Below, piece after piece: positions 15,572 through 23,767 of a DNA stretch of 45,969 bases. The stretch is from positions 1 through 45,969 of the IMG/VR virus record IMGVR_UViG_3300032315_000197. One strand, given 5' to 3'. Position 1 is the stretch's first letter; the number at the start of each line of letters is the position of its first letter. The position numbers were made by a program, and so were the translations under genes. The notes below the pieces were generated by a model. The model had not been told where the DNA came from. It saw nothing but the letters and a program-made list of their open reading frames with translations, and searched no databases. Source of the stretch: a virus.

Positions 15572-16119
15572 TGACCTACTTACTCTACCTCATCATGGTT
15601 CCGCTAAACCTATTAGTGACTTTGCTGTGCATTATCCTGTCTCCCATACTGCCTATTTTTGCAACGCAGCAACCCGGCTGGCTAAATAATCATTCTGTGT
15701 ACGGCATGGGACCACGTTTACCCAAGTGGTTGTCATGGTTTCAGACTCCTGATAACTCACTGGACGGTGACTTTGCTTTTGAAAACAATAACCCGCCAAG
15801 CTATCTAAGTAAGATCAAGTGGTTGATTCGCAATCCAGGCTACGGCTTTGGCGTGTTCTATTTAGACGCACCGTACACCACGTCTTACAAAGGCGATCCT
15901 ACTATTAAGGATAACGACAATGCAAAAGCCGGACATCTTTTTGTTAAAGCTAATAATTTGTTTCAGTTTGTTTGGATTGTGCCTATTGGGTTTCAGCGCT
16001 GCTTTTACTTAAACCTAGGTTGGAATATCCGTGGACTAGTTGACGCTAACATAAACCCAAAGCCAGATCCTTGGGAAGCTACGTTTGCATTTTCTCCTAG
16101 AATAAGCGGCTTTAGATAG
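15571..16119 (+). CDS. Membrane-anchored phage protein (DUF7338-like)
   Basis: 182 residues, start overlapping the fibre stop (TAATG). Residues ~3-32 form a strongly hydrophobic N-terminal helix or signal anchor (YLIMVPLNLLVTLLCIILSP). The rest contains LPKWLSWFQTPDNSLDGD, followed by IRNPGYGFGVFYL and FQRCFYLNLGWNIRGLVD. The TPDN-x-LDGD block marks a family of phage proteins I recall as DUF7338, of unknown function. Its place directly upstream of the lysis genes suggests a host-envelope role, but this is inference. Confidence 0.65.
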   Translation: MTYLLYLIMVPLNLLVTLLCIILSPILPIFATQQPGWLNNHSVYGMGPRLPKWLSWFQTPDNSLDGDFAFENNNPPSYLSKIKWLIRNPGYGFGVFYLDAPYTTSYKGDPTIKDNDNAKAGHLFVKANNLFQFVWIVPIGFQRCFYLNLGWNIRGLVDANINPKPDPWEATFAFSPRISGFR

Positions 16120-16136
16120 GTGAAATAACGTGAGAT

Positions 16137-16592
16137 ATGTCCGACCCGTTAGGTTTATCAGATGGCGTAAAGGGCCTTAGTTCTGGCTTGGATTCTGCTC
16201 GTGAGGCGGGTAAAACCGTTAGCAAGCAGATTGAAAACATACAAAGAGATGCAGTAGATGTAGCCCAGCAACAAGCGCAAGAGCGAATACGGGCAAGACG
16301 AGAAGCAGAATTTAAGAAAGAACGGGCGCTGGTTAAAGCGCTTGAAGAATGGAAACGAAAGAAACAAATCTCCGATGAGGAGGCTGATTTAAAGATTAAG
16401 TTTGTAAAGCAGTATGGTGCTAAAGAGTGGGACGCACTACTTAAGATTAAGCTGGATATAGAGAACATGGAACGTAAGAATAACGAAGAGTTCCAACATG
16501 ATTTAAAGGCAGTAAGGCGGGTGCAATTTTATTGTTTTGTTGCTGCGTTAATTGTGACCCTGTGGTTGAAATTTATTTTAGGAGCTTTTTAA
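16137..16592 (+). CDS. Coiled-coil protein with C-terminal membrane helix (lysis region)
   Basis: 151 residues. The body (residues ~25-125) is a highly charged helix rich in Ala, Glu, Lys and Arg (AQERIRARREAEFKKERALV, KNNEEFQHDLKAVRR); the last ~22 residues form a membrane helix (FYCFVAALIVTLWLKFILGAF). A tail-anchored coiled coil is unusual for a spanin, where the anchor is N-terminal. It is translated as part of the lysis block: its stop overlaps the next start. Possible roles are a tail-anchored lysis regulator, a holin partner or a virion protein; none is proved. Confidence 0.7.
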   Translation: MSDPLGLSDGVKGLSSGLDSAREAGKTVSKQIENIQRDAVDVAQQQAQERIRARREAEFKKERALVKALEEWKRKKQISDEEADLKIKFVKQYGAKEWDALLKIKLDIENMERKNNEEFQHDLKAVRRVQFYCFVAALIVTLWLKFILGAF

Positions 16593-16852
16593 TGAATATG
16601 CAGGACGTGCTTAAGGCAATAATTCCTATTGTGGTGGTTTGCATGGGTTGGCTATTAGGGCAGGTTTCCTCATTTCAGACCCGCTTAACCCAGATTGAAG
16701 GCAAGATGCCAGCGTTAATTACCAATGAAGGCGTACCAACAGACAGCCCAATATCAGCAGAAAAGCGGGCAAAGATGCGTGAAGAAATGTACAAAGAAAT
16801 CCATGACCTTCATGTTCGTTTGAAGTTGATTGAAGAAAGGCAGAAAAAATAA
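16592..16852 (+). CDS. Small N-terminal-anchor coiled-coil protein (i-spanin-like candidate)
   Basis: ATG 16592 overlaps the previous TAA; 86 residues. Residues ~8-26 form a membrane helix (AIIPIVVVCMGWLLGQVSS) and the remainder is a charged helix (FQTRLTQIEGKMPAL, MREEMYKEIHDLHVRLKLIE). N-in anchored helix with a periplasmic coiled coil is the topology of inner-membrane spanins (Rz class), and the next two genes are a holin and an endolysin. There is no visible lipoprotein partner in another frame, so the spanin assignment is tentative. Stop overlaps the holin start (TAATG). Confidence 0.65.
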   Translation: MNMQDVLKAIIPIVVVCMGWLLGQVSSFQTRLTQIEGKMPALITNEGVPTDSPISAEKRAKMREEMYKEIHDLHVRLKLIEERQKK

Positions 16853-17265
16853 TGTTTCCATTAGACGCAATACTAAATATTGGCGGCAAGATACTAGACA
16901 AAGTATTTCCCGATCCAGCACAGGCTGAACAGGCTAAGCTCAAGCTGCTAGAGATGCAACAAAACGGTGAATTGGCTCAAATTGCAGCAGATACTGCAGA
17001 GCAGCAAGAACTTACTAAACGCCAGCAAGCTGACATGATGAGCGACTCTTGGCTGTCTAAAAACATCCGTCCTATGACTCTATTGTTTATTCTTGGGGGT
17101 TACTTCATATTTGCCATGATGTCTGCATTTGACTTAGATACCAACAAAGCCTACGTAGAGCTGCTTGGGCAGTGGGGTATGTTAATTATGTCTTTCTATT
17201 TCGGCGGGCGTACGCTGGAGAAGATTATGGATATGAAAGCGAAAGAAAAGCAAGATGCAAAGTAA
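16852..17265 (+). CDS. Holin, 3TM gene-transfer-agent type
   Basis: 137 residues. An N-terminal amphipathic part (IGGKILDKVFPDPAQAEQAK, then a Gln/Glu-rich helix) is followed by SWLSKNIRPMTLLFILGGYF, a second hydrophobic segment at LLGQWGMLIMSFYFGGRTLE and a charged tail KAKEKQDAK. The arrangement of a DSWLSKNIRP entry to the first membrane helix and a GGRTLEK exit from the last is typical of the 3TM holin family. In this family the holin permeabilises the inner membrane for endolysin release. Endolysin gene overlaps by 11 bases, forming a holin-endolysin pair. Confidence 0.8.
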   Translation: MFPLDAILNIGGKILDKVFPDPAQAEQAKLKLLEMQQNGELAQIAADTAEQQELTKRQQADMMSDSWLSKNIRPMTLLFILGGYFIFAMMSAFDLDTNKAYVELLGQWGMLIMSFYFGGRTLEKIMDMKAKEKQDAK

Positions 17266-17773
17266 TTTTGAACTGTGCCTAAAGAAGATGCTCGCCCATG
17301 AGGGTGGCTTTGTAAACCATCCAAAAGATCCTGGCGGCATGACCAACCTTGGCGTTACTAAACGAGTTTGGGAAGAATGGGTAGGGCATGACGTTGACGA
17401 AAAGCAAATGCGGGCTTTGACCCCCGAAACGGTTGCGCCGCTCTATAAAAGGAAATACTGGGATGCTATCCGAGCTGATGATCTTGTGGCTGGTGTTGAC
17501 TACTGTGTTTTTGACGTTGCTGTTAATTCAGGGCCAGGACGCGCTATTAAGTTTCTGCAAAGCAGTGTCGGCGTTACTGTTGATGGCGGTTTTGGGCCTA
17601 CTACTTTGGTTGCCGTAAAAGAAGCGGAAAAAGACCCAACCAGATTAATAGAACTGTATTGCGCTAAACGGCTAGAGTTCTTACAATCACTAAAGACCTT
17701 TGAAACTTTTGGCAAGGGTTGGTCAAGGCGCGTTGCTGAAGTAAAAGATGCCGCACTTAAAATGTTAGGGTAA
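17255..17773 (+). CDS. Endolysin, glycoside hydrolase family 108 muramidase
   Basis: 172 residues, normal for the family. The catalytic Glu is E16 in HEGGF (residues 15-19), followed by NHPKDPGGMTNLGVTKRVWE, the standard GH108 N-terminal block. The second half (FDVAVNSGPGRAIKFLQ, VTVDGGFGPTTLVAVKEA) is the PG-binding_3 region. It hydrolyses the glycan strands of peptidoglycan. No signal peptide is present, so export depends on the holin encoded just upstream. It overlaps the holin gene and is followed 6 bases later by the nozzle gene. Confidence 0.9.
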   Translation: MQSNFELCLKKMLAHEGGFVNHPKDPGGMTNLGVTKRVWEEWVGHDVDEKQMRALTPETVAPLYKRKYWDAIRADDLVAGVDYCVFDVAVNSGPGRAIKFLQSSVGVTVDGGFGPTTLVAVKEAEKDPTRLIELYCAKRLEFLQSLKTFETFGKGWSRRVAEVKDAALKMLG

Positions 17774-17779
17774 ACCCGT

Positions 17780-20149
17780 ATGCCGTTAAAGAAACTAGAA
17801 TTTAGACCTGGACTTAACCGAGAAGGTACCGATTACGCCAACGAAGGCGGTTGGTATGACGGGGATAAAGTTCGTTTTCGTTCTGGTTTTCCTGAAAAAT
17901 TAGGCGGCTGGACTAGGCTTTCTAACAACCAGTTTATTGGTACTTGCCGGTCAATGTGGAACTGGGTAGCTGTTAATGGTTCTAACTATTTAGGGCTTGG
18001 CACCAATAAAAAATACTACATAGAATCAGGCACGGTATTTAATAATGTAACCCCCTATATATACAATGATAGCCCTGCATTAAATAACCCGCTTTCAGTA
18101 GTTAATGGCAATACCACCATGACTATAACGGACGCTCAATACGCTCCTAATATTGGCGACTACATTACGATTACCGGGGCAGTAGGTCTTGGCGGAAATA
18201 TTACCGCTGCCATTTTAAATACTGATTTTGTGGTTACCGGCGTGGGTTCTGGTACTTATACGGTAACACTTCCTATTGTTCCTGGTGCTGGAAATACAGG
18301 TAACGGCGGCGCTGCAGTAGTTATTTATTATGAGTACCCAGTCGGTAATGATGTAGCTACAGTTGGTACGGGTTGGGGTGCGGGTCCTTGGTCTCCAAGC
18401 ACTCCTATAGCTTTAGGTAGTAACCCGTTTGCCACAACAAGCGGAAGCGGAACGATAACAGTTACCCAAACTGCACACGGATACACTACTACAGCAGGGG
18501 CTTTTGTAGTCGGTAGAGAATACAGAATTACGTCCGTTGGAACCACAGACTTTACACTAATTGGCGCTTCAGCCAATACAGTAGGGGTTCTCTTTTTTGC
18601 TACCGGCGTAGGTACTGGGACTGGTACGGCTTCGGTGCCGTATGTCCATTTTACGGGGGCAACAGCGACTGGAGGTATAGCCGCTAGTGTGTTAAACATT
18701 ACTTACCTAATTACCGTTACTGGCGTAAATGCGTACACAATTCTTACCCCTGGCACTACGACAAATAATAGTAATGCGGGAACTATTTTATTAGCCACTT
18801 CTACGACAACCGGTGGCGGTAGTGGTGTTACTGCTTTCCCACAATCTGGAACTCGTGGTTGGGGTACTGGCTTTACTTCTGGTATTCCACAACAGTTGCG
18901 CCTTTGGTCTAACGATAACTTTGGACAAGACTTAGTTATTGCTCCACGCGGCGGGGCTATCGCATACTGGTCGGCCAACGCAGGGTTAGATGTTCATGCA
19001 GTACCGCTAGCGAAAGCTGCCGTAGCTGTAGTAGGCGCAGGAGATGCGGCGTTCTGTCCGGTTGCTACAAACCAAGTTATTTCTTCAGCTATCCAGCGTT
19101 TTGTAATCGCTCTAGGTTCTAACTCTTACGACCCAGGAGATTCTGGTACTCCGTTCGATCCAATGATTGTGCGCTGGTCAGACCAAGAAAATGCATTTCA
19201 ATGGGTACAAGAAACCACCAACCAAGCCGGTGAATTTAGGCTTTCTAACGGTTCATTTATTATGGCTGGCCGTGCGACACGCCAAGAGATTTTAGTATGG
19301 ACTGATTCTGCTATCTATTCTATGCAGTATTTAGGGCCTCCGTACGTATGGGGCTTTAACATGCTTATGGATAACATTTCTGTTATGTCTCCAAACTCTA
19401 TGATTACTGTTAATAACGTAACGTATTGGATGGGGCGTGATAAGTTCTATATGTACTCTGGACGAGTAGAAACCCTACCTTGTTCATTACGCCAGTACAT
19501 TTTTAATGACATTAATTTAACCCAGTCTTTCCAAGTATTTGCGGGTGCTAACGAAGCCTATAATGAGGTTTGGTGGTTCTATGTAAGCGCAAGCAGTGGC
19601 GTTGATGCGGTAGATAGGTACGTAATATATAACTACTTAGACCGGGTTTGGTATTACGGCACTATGGCTAGAACATATTGGCTAGATTCTGGGATTCGCC
19701 CATACCCAATGGCTGCAGATTACAACAACCGTATCCTAAACCACGAGTCTGCGGTTGATGACGTATCTAGTGAAACCCCTGTACCAATCAATTCTTATAT
19801 ACAGTCCTCTGATTTTGATATCGGCGATGGGCACAACTTTGGGTTTGTATGGCGTATATTGCCTGACATTAATTTTAACGGTTCTAACGTAAATAATCCC
19901 GTAGTAACTATGACAATTAGGCCCCGCCAAAACTCAGGTACTGCTTATAGCCAAGCGGATAACCCATCGGTAGCTAGTGCAGATAACTATGGTGTTAGAA
20001 GGGTTTATAACGTTCAGCAGTTTGATGGTCAGGTGTATACAAGGTTACGGGGTAGGCAGTTGGCGTTTAGAATTGAGTCTAATACGCTTGGAGTATCTTG
20101 GCAGTTGGGCACACCTCGGATTGATATCCGGCAAGATGGTAGAAGATAA
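17780..20149 (+). CDS. Tail nozzle/tail-tube B-like protein with inserted FCCH-like domains
   Basis: 789 residues. The N-terminus (LKKLEFRPGLNREGTDYANE, GWYDGDKVRFRSGFPEKLGG) and the C-terminal two thirds, with blocks such as ILVWTDSAIYSMQYLGPPYV, NVTYWMGRDKFYMYSGRVE and VWWFYVSASSG, are patterned like the beta-propeller nozzle of T7 gp12/P22 gp10 proteins. The end (VYTRLRGRQLAFRIESNTLG, then PRIDIRQDGRR) is a strong family signature. Residues ~100-355 are extra beta domains, including a 40-residue module (VGREYRITSVGTTDFTLIGA) sitting inside an FCCH-like unit. I infer the distal short-tail nozzle. Stop overlaps the next start (TAATG). Confidence 0.75.
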   Translation: MPLKKLEFRPGLNREGTDYANEGGWYDGDKVRFRSGFPEKLGGWTRLSNNQFIGTCRSMWNWVAVNGSNYLGLGTNKKYYIESGTVFNNVTPYIYNDSPALNNPLSVVNGNTTMTITDAQYAPNIGDYITITGAVGLGGNITAAILNTDFVVTGVGSGTYTVTLPIVPGAGNTGNGGAAVVIYYEYPVGNDVATVGTGWGAGPWSPSTPIALGSNPFATTSGSGTITVTQTAHGYTTTAGAFVVGREYRITSVGTTDFTLIGASANTVGVLFFATGVGTGTGTASVPYVHFTGATATGGIAASVLNITYLITVTGVNAYTILTPGTTTNNSNAGTILLATSTTTGGGSGVTAFPQSGTRGWGTGFTSGIPQQLRLWSNDNFGQDLVIAPRGGAIAYWSANAGLDVHAVPLAKAAVAVVGAGDAAFCPVATNQVISSAIQRFVIALGSNSYDPGDSGTPFDPMIVRWSDQENAFQWVQETTNQAGEFRLSNGSFIMAGRATRQEILVWTDSAIYSMQYLGPPYVWGFNMLMDNISVMSPNSMITVNNVTYWMGRDKFYMYSGRVETLPCSLRQYIFNDINLTQSFQVFAGANEAYNEVWWFYVSASSGVDAVDRYVIYNYLDRVWYYGTMARTYWLDSGIRPYPMAADYNNRILNHESAVDDVSSETPVPINSYIQSSDFDIGDGHNFGFVWRILPDINFNGSNVNNPVVTMTIRPRQNSGTAYSQADNPSVASADNYGVRRVYNVQQFDGQVYTRLRGRQLAFRIESNTLGVSWQLGTPRIDIRQDGRR

Positions 20150-20841
20150 TGACTGTTGACAACAAAGTAGCCCCGATAAGACCGCCGAAGGCGCCTAACT
20201 TACCTATTGGGCCGGTTGACTATAACCAGCAGTATCAAGACCAGTTCAGTAACGCCCTACGCCTTTATTTTGCCCAAATAGATAACTTTGCTTTAGGTCT
20301 AACAAGCGGTGCTGGCGGTGCGACTATTAAATTCCCATTTATTGCGGCTTCAGACAGCACTGACCAATATGCTACCGCTGCTAATACACCTACAATAATT
20401 AAATGGAGCACCCTAGAAGCTGGTAACGGGTTTACTTTAAATGCGGGCAATACTGCAACGGCTAATGTACCCGGCATATACAAAATAACCTATAGTTTAC
20501 AATTAGCTAATGACGACAATGCTGCTCATGATTCTATTGTATGGTTACGTATAAATGGTTCTACATCAGCGGCGGACGTACCTAATTCAACCACTATATT
20601 TACGGTACCAGCCAGAAAAAGTGCGGGTATTCCTAGTTATGTTTGCGGCTATTCGGAAGTAGTATTTTCTTTGAATGTAGGGGATATTGTAGGTTTATGG
20701 TGGGGTACTGACCAAGCAGCTACGTCTGGCGGGGCTACTGGAACCTACATTCACCATCAAGTAGCACAAACGACCCCAATGGCATACCCTGCAACGCCAT
20801 CTGCTATTGGATCTATAACCTTTGTATCGGCATTATATTAG
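20149..20841 (+). CDS. Virion protein with C1q/TNF-like jelly-roll domain
   Basis: 230 residues. The N-terminus is Pro-rich (VAPIRPPKAPNLPIGPVDY) and followed by a helix (QYQDQFSNALRLYFAQIDN). Residues ~75-200 carry the C1q-like jelly-roll pattern found in phage virion proteins: GIYKITYSLQLANDDNAAHD, IVWLRINGS and LNVGDIVGLWWGTDQ. Such domains usually trimerise and bind receptor or virion partners. Position right after the nozzle suggests a tail-tip or needle component; that is inference. Confidence 0.65.
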   Translation: MTVDNKVAPIRPPKAPNLPIGPVDYNQQYQDQFSNALRLYFAQIDNFALGLTSGAGGATIKFPFIAASDSTDQYATAANTPTIIKWSTLEAGNGFTLNAGNTATANVPGIYKITYSLQLANDDNAAHDSIVWLRINGSTSAADVPNSTTIFTVPARKSAGIPSYVCGYSEVVFSLNVGDIVGLWWGTDQAATSGGATGTYIHHQVAQTTPMAYPATPSAIGSITFVSALY

Positions 20842-20878
20842 TGGTAAAATCAACCCCAAATACTATTAGGAGCTAATT

Positions 20879-21922
20879 ATGGCAGGTGGCGGAGTAGGTG
20901 AAGCGATGTTAATCAGCGCGGCTGTAGGCGCTGGTACTGGAGCAGCTGGGTCTGCTATTTCTGGGGGTGATCCCTTAAAAGGCGCTTTGCTAGGCGCAGC
21001 TACGGGCGCAGTTACCGGCGGAGCTATGGGCGCTTTTGGTGGCGGTGCTTCGACTGGGGTTACTTCGGCTACAGAAGCTGCAGCTGCTGGGACGGGGGCT
21101 ACGGAGGTAGGGAAAGAGGCGTTACTTAGCGCAGCTCAAAGCAATATCGATCCCGCCTTTCTTAACTCAATGTCTCAAGGTGAGGTTGCTGGTGCAAACG
21201 TATTAAATACAGGGACTGGAACTACTGCCACAGCACTTAATCCAGCGGCGGTACCCCCCGCCCCTCCTTCTCCTAACACTTTCGGGATGTCTAACTTAAC
21301 TAATACCCAACTAGCTACAGTTGGTGGTGGAACTGCTCTGCAAAGTATGATGGCCGCAGACCGTGATAGATACGGGGTACCTGCTCAAGAAACATATAAC
21401 GGTCCTTTATCTAGATTTAGTTACAACCCAAATACATATACACCACAACCCTACCCAGTAGAAAGATATGCAGAGGGTGGTATTGCTGCTTTAGCTAGCG
21501 GGGATTTAGGCGGGAACATGAATTACCCACAATCCCAAATAAACAGAGCTCAATATGCCACGCCAAGCCAAATGCCTACTAGCGCACAGGTGATGGCTTC
21601 TGGTTATGAGCCAAAAACTAACCCGTATACAGGTGTTGAAAGCCCGATTGGTATGAAGGCTGGGGGTATTGCTGGATTGTTAAAAGGTCGTGGCGACGGT
21701 ATGTCGGATTCAATCCATGCAACTATTGCTGATCGGCAACCCGCTCGTCTTGCGGATGGTGAGTTTGTAGTACCAGCGGATGTAGTGTCTCATTTAGGTA
21801 ATGGGTCTACTGATGCAGGTGCAAAACACCTCTATTCGATGATGGATAAGGTTCGTAAAGCCCGTACAGGTACAAAGAAACAAGGTAGACAAATTAGAGC
21901 CGGTGGTTATATCCCAGCATAA
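20879..21922 (+). CDS. Internal virion/ejection-type protein with Gly-rich N-terminus
   Basis: 347 residues, AGGAG at 20870-20874 before ATG. Residues ~1-60 are Gly/Ala-rich and weakly membranous (LISAAVGAGTGAAGSAISGG), like the internal proteins that phages inject. The middle is Pro/Thr/Asn rich and probably flexible. Three Gly-Gly motifs appear: YAEGGIAALASGD, MKAGGIAGLLKGRGDGMSD and IRAGGYIPA. The C-terminal ~90 residues contain TIADRQPARLADGEFVVPAD then VVSHLGNGSTDAGAKHLYSM, a well-conserved block in aquatic phages. It opens the block of four ejection-type genes. Precise role unknown. Confidence 0.7.
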   Translation: MAGGGVGEAMLISAAVGAGTGAAGSAISGGDPLKGALLGAATGAVTGGAMGAFGGGASTGVTSATEAAAAGTGATEVGKEALLSAAQSNIDPAFLNSMSQGEVAGANVLNTGTGTTATALNPAAVPPAPPSPNTFGMSNLTNTQLATVGGGTALQSMMAADRDRYGVPAQETYNGPLSRFSYNPNTYTPQPYPVERYAEGGIAALASGDLGGNMNYPQSQINRAQYATPSQMPTSAQVMASGYEPKTNPYTGVESPIGMKAGGIAGLLKGRGDGMSDSIHATIADRQPARLADGEFVVPADVVSHLGNGSTDAGAKHLYSMMDKVRKARTGTKKQGRQIRAGGYIPA

Positions 21923-21924
21923 AA

Positions 21925-22338
21925 ATGAGCTTAACTGTTAAACCGGTACCAATTACGTACTTCCATCAAACGTGGCCTTTAGTAGAAGAGATGTTTAAAA
22001 GTGCAGCAAAGTTTGATTCGGGTGACTATACCTTAGACCAAATTAAAACTTTGTTATCAAACGGTACTTGGTTGTTGTTAGTAGCAATAGATGAGCAAAA
22101 TGTTATTCATGGAACAGCAGCAGTTAGTTTTTTTAATATGCCTAACGCCCGAGTAGCTTTTATAACATCAACGGCTGGCAAAGCAATTGTTAACAAAGAT
22201 GTCTACGCAAAAATGTGTACCATATTAAAAGAACATGGTGCTACAAAAATTCAATGTGCGGCAAGAGAATCTGCAGCGCGGCTTTATGAGAAAGTTGGAA
22301 TGACCCCACGGCATACTATATTAGAGGCAATACTATGA
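21925..22338 (+). CDS. GNAT-type N-acetyltransferase-like protein
   Basis: 137 residues. The N-terminus (TYFHQTWPLVEEMFKSAAKF), the central strand (GTWLLLVAIDEQNVIHGTAA) and the end (AAARLYEKVGMTPRHTILEAI with preceding KIQCAARESA) follow the GNAT order; the acetyl-CoA pyrophosphate loop (Q/R-x-x-G-x-G/A) is poorly preserved, and VAFITSTAGKAIVNKDVYAK occupies its place. So it may be a degenerate or structural GNAT. It stands inside the ejection-protein block, three bases after the previous gene and overlapping the next by four bases, so it is made together with virion proteins. Substrate unknown. Confidence 0.65.
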   Translation: MSLTVKPVPITYFHQTWPLVEEMFKSAAKFDSGDYTLDQIKTLLSNGTWLLLVAIDEQNVIHGTAAVSFFNMPNARVAFITSTAGKAIVNKDVYAKMCTILKEHGATKIQCAARESAARLYEKVGMTPRHTILEAIL

Positions 22339-23765
22339 GCTTTATAAAATCTAAACACAGCGGATGGTTGTCCGACGGTACACGTACCCCATTTACAGGT
22401 GGCGGTGGTGGGGGTGGTCCATCTAATACAACTACACAAACTTCCAATATCCCTGATTGGCTTCGCCCCCAAGTAGAGGCAGCTATTGGTGCAAGTACTC
22501 AGGAACTTTTTAACACTAAAAATGTCGGGGCAACCCCTGATGTAACAAAACAAATTGGCACAGACGAAAATGGCCAACCAATTATGGAAACCACTCGTGG
22601 GACCCCAGGTACTCAGGAAATTACTGGTATTAAAGGGTACACACCATACAGCACAAAAGGTTCTGACTATGTAGCGGGTTTTGGTGGTATGCAAAATCAA
22701 GCTATGCAATCTGTCCAAGGTTTAAAAGTACCCGGTCAGTATGGCGAAGCTACTGGAATGGCTAGCCAAGCGGGTCAAGGGCTTTTAGGCTCAGTAAATC
22801 CTGCTTATGGTTACGGTAGTTTAGGTGCTCAGTACGGCGGACAAGGCGCTAATATAGGTCAAGGCGGTTTAGGATATGGCGCAATGGGCGCTAACGTTGG
22901 GGCGCAAGCTGCCCAAGCAGGTAATCAATACAATGCAATGGCGACCAATCCTGGGGCCACTCAAGCCTTTATGTCGCCTTATATTCAAAACGCACTGTCT
23001 CCACAACTTGCGGAAATGCAACGACAGTATGCAATTAGTGGGAACCAGGCAGCGGGGAATGCAGCAAGATCAGGGGCTTTTGGTGGAAGCCGCGCATCTT
23101 TAGAGCAAGCTGAAAATCGTCGCAATATGAACATGGGTATGAACCAAGCGATTGGGCAGGGCTATCAAAACGCATTCCAAGCGGCTCAGCAAGCACAACA
23201 GTTTGGCTCTACTTTAGGATTACAAGGTCAGCAGACTGCTATTCAAGGTGCCAACACAGGCATTAGTGGTATCAACGCAGCCCTAACTGGTAATGCACAA
23301 GGTATGCAAGGTGCTCAAATTGGTCTACAAGGTGTCGGTGCGGCACAGGCTGGATATAGTGGGGCTGGAACACAAGCTACGAATTTAGCTAATATCGGTA
23401 AAGAACAACTTGCGTCACAACAAAGTATTGCAAACCAACAAATGCAGATGGGTGGTCAGGAGCAAGCATTACGCCAGCAAGCGATTAATCAAGATATTCA
23501 AAACTTTGCTAATAAGACTGTTTACCCACAGCAGCAGTTGGCGTTCTATAACTCCATGATTCGTGGTTATGCAACACCTACACAAACCACAGCATCGTAC
23601 CAAGCTGCTCCAAGTGCCGCGTCCCAAATAGCTGGTTTAGGTTTAACTGGCGCTGCAGCATATGGTTTAGCAAAGAAAAAAGGCGGCGTAATTAAAGCCA
23701 AGAAAAAGAAAAAGAGCGACGGTGTAGATACGCTGGGTCTCTATAATGTTATGAGTAAAGGTTAA
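22335..23765 (+). CDS. Internal virion/ejection-type protein, Gln/Ala/Gly-rich
   Basis: 476 residues, in ATGA overlap with the GNAT-like gene. The sequence starts with SFIKSKHSGWLSDGTRTPF and a Gly7 run, then has SNIPDWLRPQVEAAIGAST. Much of the middle (residues ~130-370) is a Gln/Ala/Gly/Asn-rich helical region with repeated AQ(A)GxQ units (GLQGQQTAIQGANTGISGIN, GMQGAQIGLQGVG), a composition typical of podovirus injected proteins. The C-terminus has LTGAAAYGLAKKKGG, a basic K-run and SDGVDTLGLYNVMSKG. Probably stored in the head and ejected; no enzymatic motif. Confidence 0.7.
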   Translation: MSFIKSKHSGWLSDGTRTPFTGGGGGGGPSNTTTQTSNIPDWLRPQVEAAIGASTQELFNTKNVGATPDVTKQIGTDENGQPIMETTRGTPGTQEITGIKGYTPYSTKGSDYVAGFGGMQNQAMQSVQGLKVPGQYGEATGMASQAGQGLLGSVNPAYGYGSLGAQYGGQGANIGQGGLGYGAMGANVGAQAAQAGNQYNAMATNPGATQAFMSPYIQNALSPQLAEMQRQYAISGNQAAGNAARSGAFGGSRASLEQAENRRNMNMGMNQAIGQGYQNAFQAAQQAQQFGSTLGLQGQQTAIQGANTGISGINAALTGNAQGMQGAQIGLQGVGAAQAGYSGAGTQATNLANIGKEQLASQQSIANQQMQMGGQEQALRQQAINQDIQNFANKTVYPQQQLAFYNSMIRGYATPTQTTASYQAAPSAASQIAGLGLTGAAAYGLAKKKGGVIKAKKKKKSDGVDTLGLYNVMSKG

Positions 23766-23767
23766 TC

